A stretch of DNA of 64,000 bases. It comes from Rhabdophis nuchalis. Taxonomy: Eukaryota; Chordata; Lepidosauria; Squamata; Natricidae. The notes under the pieces were generated by a model. The model made no database searches. It was not told the origin of the DNA and was given only the letters and a program-made list of their open reading frames with translations. Of this stretch, positions 11,446 through 22,691 are shown one piece after another. The translations under genes and the position numbers were made by a program. The stretch covers positions 319,367,919-319,431,918 of the forward strand of contig CM077643.1 of assembly GCA_039707465.1 (NCBI GenBank), given 5' to 3'. Positions within the stretch are counted from its first letter, which is position 1. Every line of letters starts with the position of its first letter.

Positions 11446-13085
11446 ATTGGGGTATATCATGTGGTGGAATCTCCAGCTAGATTGGAAGAAGGGGTTATGA
11501 GGGACCCAAGTTTGGATCACTACACTGCAAAAACAACACAGGTCTGATCTCCCCCAGAATCTTTGACTCTTAATGGGTGGTTCTGGTTGTTTTCACCTGA
11601 TATATGCTGTTTTCAGTTCTTTGTGTGGAGCCACCCATTTTAATGACATAGTATGTTTAAGGGATGTAATGTCAACCTGGGCAGCAGTGTCTAAGATCCT
11701 TTGTTTGAAACTTTTCTTGGCCTTCAGATGTGGTTAGACTAGGCATTGAACCAAGAATCCATATTGTGAGATAGTATTTGTAAGATGGCCAGCACAAATT
11801 TAAGGAGATATTAAATGTCCAATGTTTAAAACACAGCCTGAGTTATCTGTCTGGGTTCATAAATAAGGAACCGAATAACCAACCAAATTGAATACTTTAA
11901 CTGCTAGGTTTTCACATAGGGTATAACCAGCTCTGCCCTTAGTGTTGGCATTGGTGTAGATTTGCCCACTCTCAAGATGCGTTTCAGGAAAATGGATTGT
12001 ATATTTCCCATCAAGGGAGCATTTATGTATCTCTATAGTAGTACACTATTCCATCTTTGGAACTATTTAGAGTTATATATCTTGATTAATAGAATTAGTG
12101 AATCAGGCTGAGCTGCCTTATGGCACTGGCTGTAATCTTTAAAGAACTCATCTTGAAATATGAGAGTCAGGAACCCATTTCCATGAAAACAATTCCTAAA
12201 TATAGATAAGATTTAGTCTGTCTATATCTAGTCTGTTCCCTGTGCAGGCTCCAATGATACCAACTATGTTGGTTTGGGATTTATTAATATTCAGATAGTT
12301 ACCTAACCTCTATAAGCTAAAGTTGTGCAGCAATTACTACCTGGGTGTGTCACATCAATACCCAATTATCTGGTAAATCATGGTGTCAACATGCTTATGT
12401 TTTTAAGCTTTAGGTACATGTATATTGGTTGATTGAAGGATTTTTGGGATATCCTGTTTGCTCCTATGTGTACCCCAAGCAGGATTTTAAATATAATGCC
12501 ATAATTAAAGAGAGGAGTCTGAATTCTATGTTCAGGGCCATAAATTTCCTCCAATGTCCCTATTTATTGAATTGAATGCCAGTCTAAGGCCTATGCAGGT
12601 TGCAAATAGTTCACTCATTGAAGCTGTGTATTTTTCTATAAGGTGATGTAAAATGAAGCAGTTATCATTGGTGGAGTGGCCAGGCCTAAACTCAGATTGC
12701 TCTTTAGCTAATAAGCCCTTTTCAATTACCCAGCCAGCGTCTTACATAAACGATATTTGACATACAGGTTTGCTACAGTGTCAATTAGGCTCCTCAGTCT
12801 GTACTTTGAAAAATCACCTGTCACCTTTTTTTTGTGTAAATGGAAACCACAGGCGAGAGTTTCTAGCTACCCAAAATTTAGCAGGATTTTTTTGATAGGA
12901 GTAAACATATCTGCAAAAAAGGAACCCATCAATCAACTTAATATTTAAACAGTTCAGAATAGGTGATCTTCCCCAGAAGCCTTATTAGACTTCAGAGTTT
13001 TAATGACTCCTCTAATTTATTGTTAGTCCTCCGAGGCTGTCCAAAATGGAAGCACTACTAGGAATATCAGCACTGCCTTTATTGT
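11446..13085 (-). pseudogene. Antisense non-LTR RT remnant, clade unresolved
   Basis: Reading the minus strand from about 13085 leftward gives a block like RLRSLIDTVANLYVKY (about 12770), then GLLAKEQSEFRPGHSTNDN and CFILHHLIEKYTA (about 12610-12720). A LYLGIVF-like block lies further on (about 12170-12195). These match the palm and thumb of a non-LTR reverse transcriptase. The first catalytic aspartate position reads N in LRLAFNSINRD, and the region that should hold the YADD box is deleted or unrecognisable. It differs from the CR1, L2, L1 and R4 copies in the window; an Ingi/Vingi-type identity is possible but unverified. Confidence 0.6.
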
Positions 13086-13418
13086 AAGATTACAGTACAT
13101 GATCTTGCAGGTCTGAAAGTACTTCTCCTCTCCTCTTTCTGGTTTTTGGAACACTAGGGAAGATGTCTTCTGAAATGCTTCTTATGCTTCTCCTACACCT
13201 GTGGACTGACCTGCGTCTCAGATTATTGCCTAGACCAGTGATGGCTAACCTTTGTCCTTGTGTGCCAAAATTGTGTGCATGGGCATGCCCTTACCCACAA
13301 TGCAATGTGCCTCCGTGCTCCCCACACATGCATGCGACCCCTCCCCCCACATGCATGCAAACCCCCCACACCCCATTTTGAGCCTAGCAGGCCTTCCTGA
13401 AGCCTCCTGAGACCAAAA

Positions 13419-13780
13419 ATATTTATTTATTTATTTATTTATTTATTGGACTTCTAGACCGCCCCCTCTCCCCGGAGGGACTCGGGGCGGTGTACAGGTA
13501 GAAATTAAAACCATTACAATCAATAATACATAAAACTAAAATCGAATTAAATAAACACTGTACAAATTTATAAAAATTAAAAACTTAATCTTAAAACCAA
13601 ATCACAAAATTTAAAAATACAGACTGAGGTGGGAAAGCTGGAATTAGGCCAGGCCGGCCAGATGAAACAAGTGGGTTTTGAGTTTCTGGCGGAAGGAGCG
13701 GAGATCCGTGGTCGTTCTAATGTCAGGGGGAAGGTCATTCCAGAGGGTCGGGCCCGCCACAGAGAAGGCCCTTCCCCTCG
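13419..13780 (-). mobile_element. L2 LINE 3' end, copy A, inside hAT MITE
   Basis: It opens with an (ATTT)n tail, followed by the L2 3' hairpin CGCCCC...CCGGAGGGACTCGGGGCGGTG at about 13461-13493. The 3' UTR and the last codons of the reverse-transcriptase ORF follow. It is cut off at about 13780, exactly where the tail of copy B begins, so this copy probably inserted into that tail. Confidence 0.85.
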
Positions 13781-14402
13781 AATATCGAATATCGAATATT
13801 TATTTGTATAACCGCGTCCTCTCCCCTAGGGGACTCGGAGCGGTGTACAGGGAGGAATAAAACAGCATAAAATATATACATGAATACAATAAATACAATA
13901 AAAACAAATTAAATTTGACTATCCCTGCACTAAAATTCCCATTTAAAATTAACAATCCCTAATCTCTGGGCAGAGACTAACCTAGGCCGGCCAAGCAGAA
14001 AAAGTGAGTTTTTAATTTCTGACGGAAGGAGCGGAGGTCCATAGTTGTTCTAATGTCGGGGGGAAGGTCGTTCCAGAGGGCTGGGCCCACCACAGAGAAG
14101 GCCCTTCCCCTGGGCGTCGCCCGCTGACAAAGTCTAGTGGACGGCACCCGGAGCAGTCCCTCTCTGTGGGAGCGAATCGGCCGGGAGGATGTATGGGGCA
14201 GAATCTGATCCCGCAGATAGCTAGGTCCCGAGCCATGGAGCGCTTTAAAGATGAGAACTAACACCTTGAAACGCACCCGAAAAGCCACAGGCAGCCAGTG
14301 CAGGCCACGCAGGAGAGGTGTTACGTGGGAGTATCTAGAGACTCCCGAAACTGCCCGCGCGGCCGCATTCTGAACCAACTGCAGCCTTCGGGTGCATCTC
14401 AA
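13781..14402 (-). mobile_element. L2 LINE 3' end, copy B, inside hAT MITE
   Basis: Its tail carries three GAATATC-type units (13780-13800), then the L2 3' hairpin near 13815-13845. The minus frame 14402-13977 is uninterrupted L2 C-terminus: CTRRLQLVQNAAARAVSG, LLRGLHWLPVAFRVRFKVLV, ATPRGRAFSVVGPALWNDLP and SFRQKLKTHFFCLAGL, followed by a stop. There is no catalytic domain because the copy is 5'-truncated. The longer frame to 14453 reads through into MITE sequence and is chimeric. Confidence 0.88.
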
Positions 14403-14595
14403 ATAAGGCAGAGGGGGGCACGCCCCCTGCATGCACATCTCCTGCATGCACAATAGAGACCCAAAAATCAGCTGGCCAGCAGAAGGGGCACGTGCATGTG
14501 TAGTGGAGCTGAGCTGGGCAACTGCTTATGTGCCTGCAGAGAGTGCTTGCCACCTGTGGCACGCATGCCATAGGTTTGCCATCATGGGGCTAGAC

Positions 14596-15177
14596 TGCAT
14601 GTCTTCATCCTTTCTCCCAAGGTCATTCTCACATAACATTACATACCATACCATCCATTCAGTCACTGGAGGCCAGGGTAGGGAGAAGTTTCTTTTTGTA
14701 GGTCATTATGTAGGTTGTCTAATCCACTGTGGTTAGGGATGACAAATAGTTAGCTTAGAATTCCTTTCACATGATGGTAGGGGCAGGGCTATTGACAGAG
14801 AATCTACATTTATGCAACTGAATGCCGAAAAGAGAGTGGGTTTAGGAATTTGCCACTAGCTTTAAATCAAATCAGAAAGAAGATAAAGGGCAAGATTTCT
14901 TAAGTGTGATATTTTTGTTTCCTCTTCTAAATTCTAGCATGGTGACATGGTTGTTATGTAATAGATGGTTCTGGGCATCTAGGCAAATAGCTAGCCGTAA
15001 TCTCCTTCTCAAGGAATAAATGAATAAAGGGCACCTGTGACCTGGGAGGTGGCATTTCAGTTCAAACATTCTTTGTCCTGCTTTCTTGTCCAGGCTTTCA
15101 TAATCTATAAAAATAGAGTTAATGTCTGTATAGGTAATTTAAGTGTGTCTACCCGAGTCAAGGCTTGATTGAAATTC
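14596..15177. other. Unique DNA, no gene seen
   Basis: Nothing recognisable beyond short unsupported open frames. Confidence 0.45.
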
Positions 15178-15328
15178 ATATATGTCAGGGGTGTCAAACT
15201 GGCGGCCAGCAGACTGGATGTGTCACACACAGGCCACGCCTACCCCAGCTCCATGAAGGGAAACAACATAGCAAAATGTCATGTGACGGGCAATGTGATG
15301 CTGTGTGTTTGATACCCATGGTATATGT
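15178..15328. mobile_element. Small hAT MITE, ~135 bp
   Basis: The left end CAGGGGTGTCAAACTGGC starts at 15186 and the right end TGTTTGATACCCATG stops at 15320. Flanking 8-mers ATATATGT and GTATATGT (15178-15185, 15321-15328) match at 7 of 8. It belongs with the copies at 22555, 23825 and 60082, all of which carry GTGTCAAACT tips and a GCC...GTGACG-type interior. Confidence 0.85.
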
Positions 15329-17108
15329 AGTCCAGGGCCATAGTATCCATTTTATTTCACTTTTCCTTCTATATTTGTCAACCTCCAAATGAAGTGAGAG
15401 CCATTTATCATCTGAATTATGGACTACATTCAAGGAATGTAGGATAGAGATAATGAACAGCATGAGAAAGAAGAGTTAGCCATTACGTCAACAGGGTTCC
15501 CAGTAGCCATTTTATTCCACAATGAATAAATGCCATCTATTATAAAAAGGAAAATAAATATTCTGCATTCAGAGGTCATAGCTATGCTAGCTATATTCAT
15601 TCTTATCCCTGGCCCTGTTCCCAAAATATGTTTAATCCAATCATCCAGTAACTAGGTCAAATTTTCTTACCAGCAATTCTAGCAGCAAATAATCCTATTT
15701 AGTCCAAACAAAAACCAATATTTTCAGAATTCCCAACCATTCTCTCTAGAACTATCTGGAATTCATGAACTTTTGACTGAAGGGAGAAACGGAAACCCTT
15801 GATATCAAGGTTCCATTAATTGTCCTGGAAGATTGCAGGAAGGTTATAGCAGCCAAACTGTGCATTGAGAAAATCTTGTGTAACCAAGATTTTGAAATGA
15901 ATTCTTTAAGAGAGTAGATGGGTTTTTTTGGCATATCTCTCTAGATTTATTTCTTAGAAACTAGGTTTGCAAAATGGGATACGATTTAGTGTTTCCTTGA
16001 GAGAACTAATTGGGAGGAGAAACTTAACTCCCTGTAAGCTGGGGTTTATTTGTGATAAATACCCATAACATTAGTTCATGAGGTTAAGTACTCCAAACAT
16101 ATCTCATCTTAGTTACATATGTTCTGAGAAATAAATCCCCAGAATAGAGGAATTTTTTATGGATCCCACCATATGTAGGATATATAAAAGATTATTACAG
16201 TGGCCAAGCATTTCTTCATGCACAACATATAATATCCATGTTTTCAAGTATTTACCACCTACCTTATCTGATTTTTTTCAAAATTGCTATAGGTCATGTT
16301 ATTTATTATTTTTTATTTTTGTAGTGAGAGCAGATTCTTCTACATTGTCTTTTAATCTGTGTAAGTAAAATCATAATCCCAATTATTAATAATTTATTTG
16401 ATTTCCACTGTATCCTACCTTAGTTTTCCTTCCTTCTGGATATGTTGGACCTTCAATGGTGCAAATTCCTGGTCTCATCAAAACTTGAGTTGATCAACTA
16501 GAAATTCTGCATTATGAGTTCCTAACATCGGAGAAGGTGGACTTATTTTCTTTCTCAACCTTTATTGTTTATTCTGATGCAGCGCACAAAGACAGACAAT
16601 TATAGAGAAAAAAACAACAGGCAAAGAATCTTGAGAGTTAATTTTTTAGTAGATTTTTTTGAGGGGAAAAGGTCCAAAAAGCAAAGCTAAACAAATTCCC
16701 CTACACCCCCCCTCCCAAAAAGATTGATAATAAAAAAAAAAGACATTTGGGCCATTTGATCATAAATAGTAGAGTTCACTAGCACAAGAAATCATGCAGG
16801 CTGTGCAGGGAGACATAAAACCACTGAATTATGTATTAATATGTCATATAAAAAGGAAAAAGTACTAAAGAAATATTGTAGGAAAAATAAATAAAGCAGC
16901 ATTAAAAGTGAACGTGTCCCATTTGGTCAGTTATGCCAAACATAAAGCAACAAAAATCACAGTTTGGAAGTTAACAATACTTTTAATTTTAGTACTAACT
17001 TGCTTCCCTGTTGCAAGCCGTGCAGAGGTGTGGTCGGAACTTAGCATCAAGGATTGATTTTCTGTCAGAGCTCATCTAAATCAATATGTCTGGGTGCGTG
17101 CATGTGCA

Positions 17109-17110
<2 letters not shown>
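15329..17110. other. Unique AT-rich DNA, no gene seen
   Basis: About 1.8 kb without recognisable repeats or coding potential. Several T/A homopolymers and a C-run near 16705 are present. Confidence 0.45.

Positions 17111-17142
<32 letters not shown>
17111..17142. repeat. (TG)n microsatellite
   Basis: About 16 TG units, flanked by interrupted GTGCGTGCATGTGC repeats. Confidence 0.92.
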
Positions 17143-17144
<2 letters not shown>

Positions 17145-17420
17145 TGCGTAAGTCGGCAACCGTGTGTTTAAATACAACCTGGAAACCTAGAGATGTATGA
17201 GCTTGTTGACATTAAATTAGAACTGACACAACCACAAAGGGGATTTCTGAATGAAAGTAGCCTCGATTGAAAGCTTCTTGTACTGATATGGGGCTTGTCT
17301 GGAATTCCCCCCCTCCCCCACCTCTGCCCTTAGGCTTGCTACATGCTTGTAAAGAGGTAGTGTAAAAGCTACATGCCAGCTGACAATGCTAGGAAGAAAA
17401 TTGATTTTGATTTTAGACTA

Positions 17421-18146
17421 CAGGTAGTCCTCGTCTTACAACCACATATTGAGACCAACATTTCTGTTGTTAAGCGTGCCATTTGTTAAGTGAGCTTTGT
17501 TAAGCGAATCACTGTGTCAGATCTGCTTCCATCATAAATCAGGAAAGACCACGCTTAAGCTCATTTGGAAGTTTAAGGTTACTTTTACTGGACATGATAA
17601 GACCACAGCGAAAGTCAAGCAAGGAATGAAACATTTAGGCACGTAACATACGTATCAAAGCATAACCCAACCCTTAAGCCCCTTTGACCCCAGTATATTA
17701 TCCAATGTAGAGTCATTCCCAATGTCAGGTGCGCTTCCTGGTCAAGAGCATCATCACAGTGGAATGCAAGACCGTTAGCCTTGGTGATAACAGGCCCTGG
17801 CTCCATCTCTCTCCAGCTCACTTAATATTCATACCCACAGCCCCTCCCTCCCCATTTCAAAATGACAGCCAAAGCAAGCAAAAAGTGGAGGCTGACACAC
17901 TGCAGTTGATAAGATAGTAACCCAGCTTTTACGTGAATCTGGCTTCCCCATTGACTTTGCTTGTCAGAAGACCGTAAAAGGGGATCACACACAACTGTCA
18001 TAAATAGGAACCAGTTGCCAAGTATCTGAATTTGGATCACACAGGATGCAATGGTGGTAAATGTGAGAAACAATCAAAAGTCACTTTTTTTCTGTTGTAA
18101 CTTTGAACAGTCACTAAATGAACAGTTGTAAGTCAAGAACTACCTG
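17421..18146. mobile_element. TA-flanked MITE (pogo/Tigger-like), split by LTR
   Basis: The left end CAGGTAGTCCTCGTCTTAC and the right end GTAAGTCAAGAACTACCTG are imperfect inverted repeats, each bordered by TA (17419-17420 and 18147-18148). This is the Tc1/mariner-superfamily target signature. Removing the LTR at 17515-17897 and one CACTG copy leaves about 338 bp of non-coding sequence. Related copies are at 22689-23045 and 32199-32580. The pogo/Tigger attribution is from the end sequence only. Confidence 0.8.
17515..17897. mobile_element. Solo LTR, 383 bp
   Basis: The insertion begins TGTCAG and ends CTGACA, the TG...CA inverted termini of LTRs. It is bordered by a perfect 5-bp duplication CACTG (17510-17514 and 17898-17902) and cleanly interrupts the MITE at 17421-18146. 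There are no internal retroviral or gag-pol sequences, as expected after LTR-LTR recombination. A 5-bp duplication fits Gypsy/Copia or some endogenous retroviruses, and the family cannot be told from the sequence. Orientation is undetermined. Confidence 0.78.
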
Positions 18147-18224
18147 TATTTTGCTAGAAAATAATTATTTGAGTATTTCACAAATCAACTTTCCTCCCTT
18201 CCCCTTTTTTCATGCAACAAGAAT

Positions 18225-18812
18225 ACATGTTGTGAAATTTCCTGGCAGTAAGAACAATTAATCAGTGGAACGACTTTCCTGCAGAAGTTGTGGGTGCTCC
18301 AACACAGTGGATGTTTTAAAGCAGAGTTCAGACAACTGTTTGTCTGAAATGGTATAGCACAGTGATGACTAACCTTTTTTGGCTCTCGTGCCAAAAGCGG
18401 GGGGGAGTGCAGGGGGGTCGTGGGTAGGTGCGCCACACCCATAATGCTATCTGCACGACCCCCTGCTTTTGGTGCACTTTTTTCGCCTTTCCTAAGCTCC
18501 AGAGGCTTTCTAGCAGCCTGGGGAAGGTGAAAGCAGCCCCTCCTCCAAAGGCTTCCGGAGCTTCCCTGAAGCCTCCAGAGGGCGAAAAACGGCCTCAAAA
18601 GAAGACCTAAATCAGCTGGCCAGCACACACATGCACGCTGGAGCTGACAGGGCAACGCCTCGCTTGCCCTAAGAAATGGTTCCGCATGCCACCTGTGGCA
18701 CCTGTGCCATAGGTCTGCCATCACGAGTATAGCATTTCCTGCCTGAGCAAGGGGTTGGACTAGAAGACCTCTAAGGTCCTTTCTAACTTATTCTGTAATT
18801 CTATTCTGTATA
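18225..18812 (+). mobile_element. CR1 LINE 3' end, split by hAT MITE
   Basis: The left part (to 18359) reads like the CR1 C-terminal and 3' UTR region (AACAATTAATCAGTGGAACG, then GTTGTGGGTGCTCC). The right part (from 18735) contains GGGGTTGGACTAGAAGACCT, GGTCCTTTCTAACTTATTC and the ATTCTATTCTG tail typical of CR1. The hAT MITE at 18360-18726 interrupts it, with its 8-bp duplication taken from CR1 sequence. Confidence 0.85.
18352..18734. mobile_element. hAT MITE, ~367 bp, perfect TSD
   Basis: Ends CAGTGATGACTAACC (from 18360) and GGTCTGCCATCACGA (to 18726) are complementary. The duplication GTATAGCA is perfect (18352-18359, 18727-18734). It is the same family as 13236-14587 and 28939-29274, sharing GTGCC...CACCTGTGGCAC and CAGCTGGCCAGC. 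A 179-codon antisense frame spans it but is chimeric with flanking CR1. Confidence 0.93.
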
Positions 18813-20219
18813 TATAGTGAGAATAATTGTGGATTGAATTAAAACAGAAATACATCAAGAAAAAGTGAGTAGGTTGAGGGGAAGGGGAAATCTGCAAGAG
18901 ACATGGTATGATGGATGTGTTAGTGTTTCAAAAAGAGAGCTGAGAGGCTCTCTCAGTATCTGAACTTGATAAAATCAAGGTTGATTTGCAAAGATAGAAA
19001 AATACAGAGACAAATTGAAAATAGTATTAGTGCAAACTAAAATATTAGATCTCCTCCTTTCCTCCCTTATATTCTGCTTTAATTTCTTCAAGGTACATTT
19101 TCTTATTTGTTGGCTGTTCTTATATTTTATACCCCAAACGGATTAGCAAATGTATGTGTATGTATGCTTCCCCAATGACTCTCTTTCAGACTTTAGTTTA
19201 GAAGGCAAAGTGAGAGGATAAAATACCAAATTTAGGCAGGGTACTTTAGTTCATAGTCACCCAATGACTGATCAAATGGGGTTGCTCATATTTACTTCAA
19301 TCTGAGTTAGCTTTAACAAAACCCTTTCTTCATCTATTGCTCATGTCAACAACTGTTGTAGGCAGGCATCATTCATAACAGACAACTGTTCATTTTTTGG
19401 GAACACAGATTGGCTGAACTGATCTTCAAAGATTTACAAGAGCCTTTAGAAGGAAAGGGGTGTTTTATTGGGAAGTGAAAAAGTGTAAAAGGAAATGGTT
19501 GTTGGTTGTCATGTATTCACTGGCCATCTAGTTTAGAGCAGCAGCTGAAATGCATGTTGGGTTGACGGCCACAGATTTCTTTGGGAAACTTGTGCTATTA
19601 TTTGTGAGTTTCTGCCTGGATCTTGCAGGAGTTCAACAATATTTATTATTACCCTCTGTACATCCTTTTGGAAAGGGCACTTATTTTTAACTTAGCAAGA
19701 TTGACTGACTGCTTTCTAAAACAGGAAACAGATATCTGGGTTGTTGAGTGCTACTGGGCAGATGTCAAAGTCTATTGTTATTCCATTTTGTCTGTCTCTG
19801 AGATGAGATTAGGGGCCATTTATGGATATCCTTCAGAGGAAGTTGCAGGCTTAATGCTCCGTTTCAAGGAAAAAAGAAATGAATGGAGCCAAGCACTGAT
19901 GAAGTAATTTAGCTGACTTCGTTTTTTTGTTCATTGAAACAGAACTGGCAAGGTTCTATGCCATATGGTGTCTTCCTCCAGTTCTTTCACCGGCTGCAAT
20001 CAGCTTCCCCAAAGAGCTTATGTTGCTCTGCATTTTGTTTCATTTGACAAAATCTCCCCAGAACTTTTTGACTTTAAATCTACATATGTCTACTCTGGGC
20101 CAAGTTCATTTAAGGGAGAAAACAATGAATATATCTGACTCGATCTGCATTTGGCATTTTACGCTTACAGACGGAGGACTTTCTGCAGATAGTATCTGGC
20201 TGATTAATCTCTTAAATAT
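18813..20219. other. Unique DNA, no gene seen
   Basis: No repeat ends. Open frames at 19623-19907 and 19927-20256 are unsupported by any domain. Confidence 0.45.
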
Positions 20220-20460
20220 AGGATGGGATGGGATAGGGTGGGATAGAATGGAATAGGATGGTATAGGATGAGATGATATGGTATAGGATAGTATAGGATG
20301 AGATGATATGGTATAGGATGGTGTAGGGTGGGATAGGATGGGATAAGATGGGAGACGGGATAGGATAGAACAGAATACTAGGATAAGATAGGGTAAGATA
20401 GGAACAAGAATGGAACAGGAATGGAACAGGAATGGAACAGGAATGGAACAGAACAGAACA
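20220..20460. repeat. GGATA/GGATGG-type minisatellite
   Basis: Degenerate pentamer and decamer repeats (GGGATGGGATA, TGGTATAGGATG, AACAGGAATGG) run for about 240 bases. The unit changes along the array, ending with four ~11-bp AATGGAACAGG units at 20408-20450. Frames over it encode repeats only. Confidence 0.9.
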
Positions 20461-22546
20461 TAATTTTTATTGGTTGGACACATGAGGAATTTGCCTCTGA
20501 TGCATAAACTCAGTGTACATACAGGGGAATGAGATGCATATGCATCAAGCATCTCTTGGCATTTGGTTTTTTTGTTCAGTGGAAATTATTATATATTCGT
20601 GCACGACACACATTTTCAGGATTTGGGTTTTGATCAAAAGAAAGGGCAGAATTTAGAGAGACATTAATATGGAGGGAAGCAGGATGTGGTTCTTCATTTC
20701 TGTTGGATATGAAAATCCTGTGGCAGGAACAGTTCCCTTGTTTCTTCTGGCAATAAGCCATGGAAGACATTTCATATGAAAAGTAAATACAGATCAAAAG
20801 CATCATCATAAAAATAGAGCTACATACCAACAAGCATCATTGGCACCAAAGCAAGAAAAGCAAGAGGACGAGTGTAAAATCAAAGGCAGCGACCTGCAGA
20901 GCCTGTTAGTTCAGGATGGAAAATGCAAGTATCTACAGACGTTGGTATTTATTGGTGATATAACTGATTTTGCTTTGGATTCTTTTTAGTCCTGTTCATT
21001 TTGGAGTGCCTTTGGAAGAAACACAAGCTCTACTACATTCCTACGTCATCTTGAGGATGAAGTAGGATGAGTTCTTACTGAACCACCCCCCCCCCCCAAA
21101 TCATATAGCAATGTAATATTTGCACTTCCCTGAGCATCAAAAAAGGTATTTCACACACCTCTTCCTTGAAATAGCAATGTACTTCTTTAGAATGGCACAG
21201 CTGATGCCCAGGTCAGGAAAATATATGTCTGCTTAAGTTATTGTAGACAAGGATTATAGTTCCACTTCCATGTTCTTGAATGAAACTGACTCCATATTTC
21301 CCCAAGGATAAGTGTCTATTTCAATTGTTTAACAAGGGTTTATTTATAAATATCAAATCTTTATTTTATAAATACATTTCTCATTAAGGGAACTTTCTTC
21401 TACTTACCTGGAGTCCCGATGAGTTCATAAATACATCTAAGTTATTTTCCTTACAATCCAGGAAAGTTTACTATTGCCTCTTTCCAGATTTTTAATATCT
21501 TGCTGGGGCTCTGGTGTCTTATGATGGTCAGCCATTCAAGCACTATCAAGGTCCATTCTTAGTTTTTCAAGATCAGCCAAAGCCATCTTAATCAGTGGCC
21601 TTGCAGAAATCTACTAGGCAAGTGTTTATCTTTAATAAATGTTGTATGAAACACCACTTCAAAACGTCTTTACCTCCTGGCTTCTAAATGGAAGCTACCA
21701 CATTCTTTTGCATATCTCCACTTTTGAGACCTGCTCCAAGCAAATCTAATCACTGAAAGTGATGCTTGCCTATGCAGAGAGGTCTTTTGGGGCTAATGGA
21801 ACCGATTGTCAAGGACATACTATGAAAATATTGCACAAATGTTATAGCCCAGAATGCCAAGAAATCCAGTATTTGCACTGGATTTCCAAAACTCCAGTTA
21901 GTTATCCTGAAGCCAAGTTGAGGAATGTTTTAAAAATCAAGAGTCTTAAGACCAATCCCCATGTAATTTACCGGTAGTAGCAAGAAAGATGCAGCAGAGA
22001 GCTTCAGACTCTGTATTAAATGTAGGGCAGCTGGGTTCCCTACAGCTCTCTAAGTTATGGCATCTGTGTGGGAAGGTACAAAAAGCATTCTGGTAAACGC
22101 TTCTGTTGTTTCCTTAGCTATTTGGTTGCCACTTCAATAATTGTTTCCCCTATTGATTTATTAGTTGCAAGGAGCTAATTGACATAAGGCTATCCCTCCA
22201 CCTGTGCTTTGGATCTAGGCTACCTTTTTGCCTGCATCTGGCCATTCCAACAGTTATGGGAAGGGACAGGATGCAATATGGCCTGCTGTCAGCGGGAAGT
22301 TCTTCACAACATCAGATAAATAATAGTGGACATGCTTGGTTGCCCTTAGCAGGATAAAAGATATGGCTATTCCCTTATCTCATGGCTCTTGTATTTATTT
22401 ATTTATTCATTCAAATCATTTAACAGGGAAACTGGGTTACTCATTTAAAGAAAGGATTGACTTCACAGAGCACTGAGAATCACTGTCTGAATGAGAAAGA
22501 GAAAAAATGTATTTAACTTGTTATGTCTCTATTATAGAAACAAATC
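20461..22546. other. Unique DNA, no gene seen
   Basis: About 2.1 kb without recognisable transposon ends. An 11-base C run lies near 21087. Confidence 0.45.
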
Positions 22547-22691
22547 CTCTACAGCAGGAGTGCCAAACTCACAACGTCATATTGACATGTGACATATTGC
22601 GACTTCTCCCCCTTTGCTAAACGGAGTGGGTGTGGCCAGCAGGTGATGCATCCTGCACAAGGGCTGCGAGTTTGATACCCCTGCTCTACAG
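22547..22691. mobile_element. Small hAT MITE inserted at the edge of a TA-flanked MITE
   Basis: The element 22555-22683 has ends CAGGAGTGCCAAACTC and GAGTTTGATACCCCTG. The duplication CTCTACAG is perfect (22547-22554 and 22684-22691). Its last three bases CAG are also the first bases of the neighbouring pogo-like MITE, so the hAT element inserted into that MITE's tip. Confidence 0.9.

Larger units (their letters stand above)
13228..14595. mobile_element. hAT MITE split by nested L2 LINEs
   Basis: Left end CAGTGATGGCTAACC starts at 13236 and the right end (GTTTGCCATCATGG) stops at 14587. The 8-mers GCCTAGAC (13228-13235) and GGCTAGAC (14588-14595) match at 7 of 8. The two MITE halves (13236-13418 and about 14403-14587) together resemble the intact copies at 18360 and 28939, including the shared CAGCTGGCCAGC core. 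The intervening ~985 bp are two antisense L2 3' ends inserted later. Confidence 0.88.

Noticed and set aside
13977..14453. 158-codon minus frame as a host gene
   Set aside because: It is the L2 C-terminus fused to MITE sequence at its first 17 codons.
18185..18724. 179-codon minus frame
   Set aside because: It spans the junction between a CR1 3' end and a hAT MITE, so it is chimeric.
20220..20460. CRISPR-like or regularly spaced repeats
   Set aside because: Units are directly contiguous, degenerate and without spacers. The context is a vertebrate genome.
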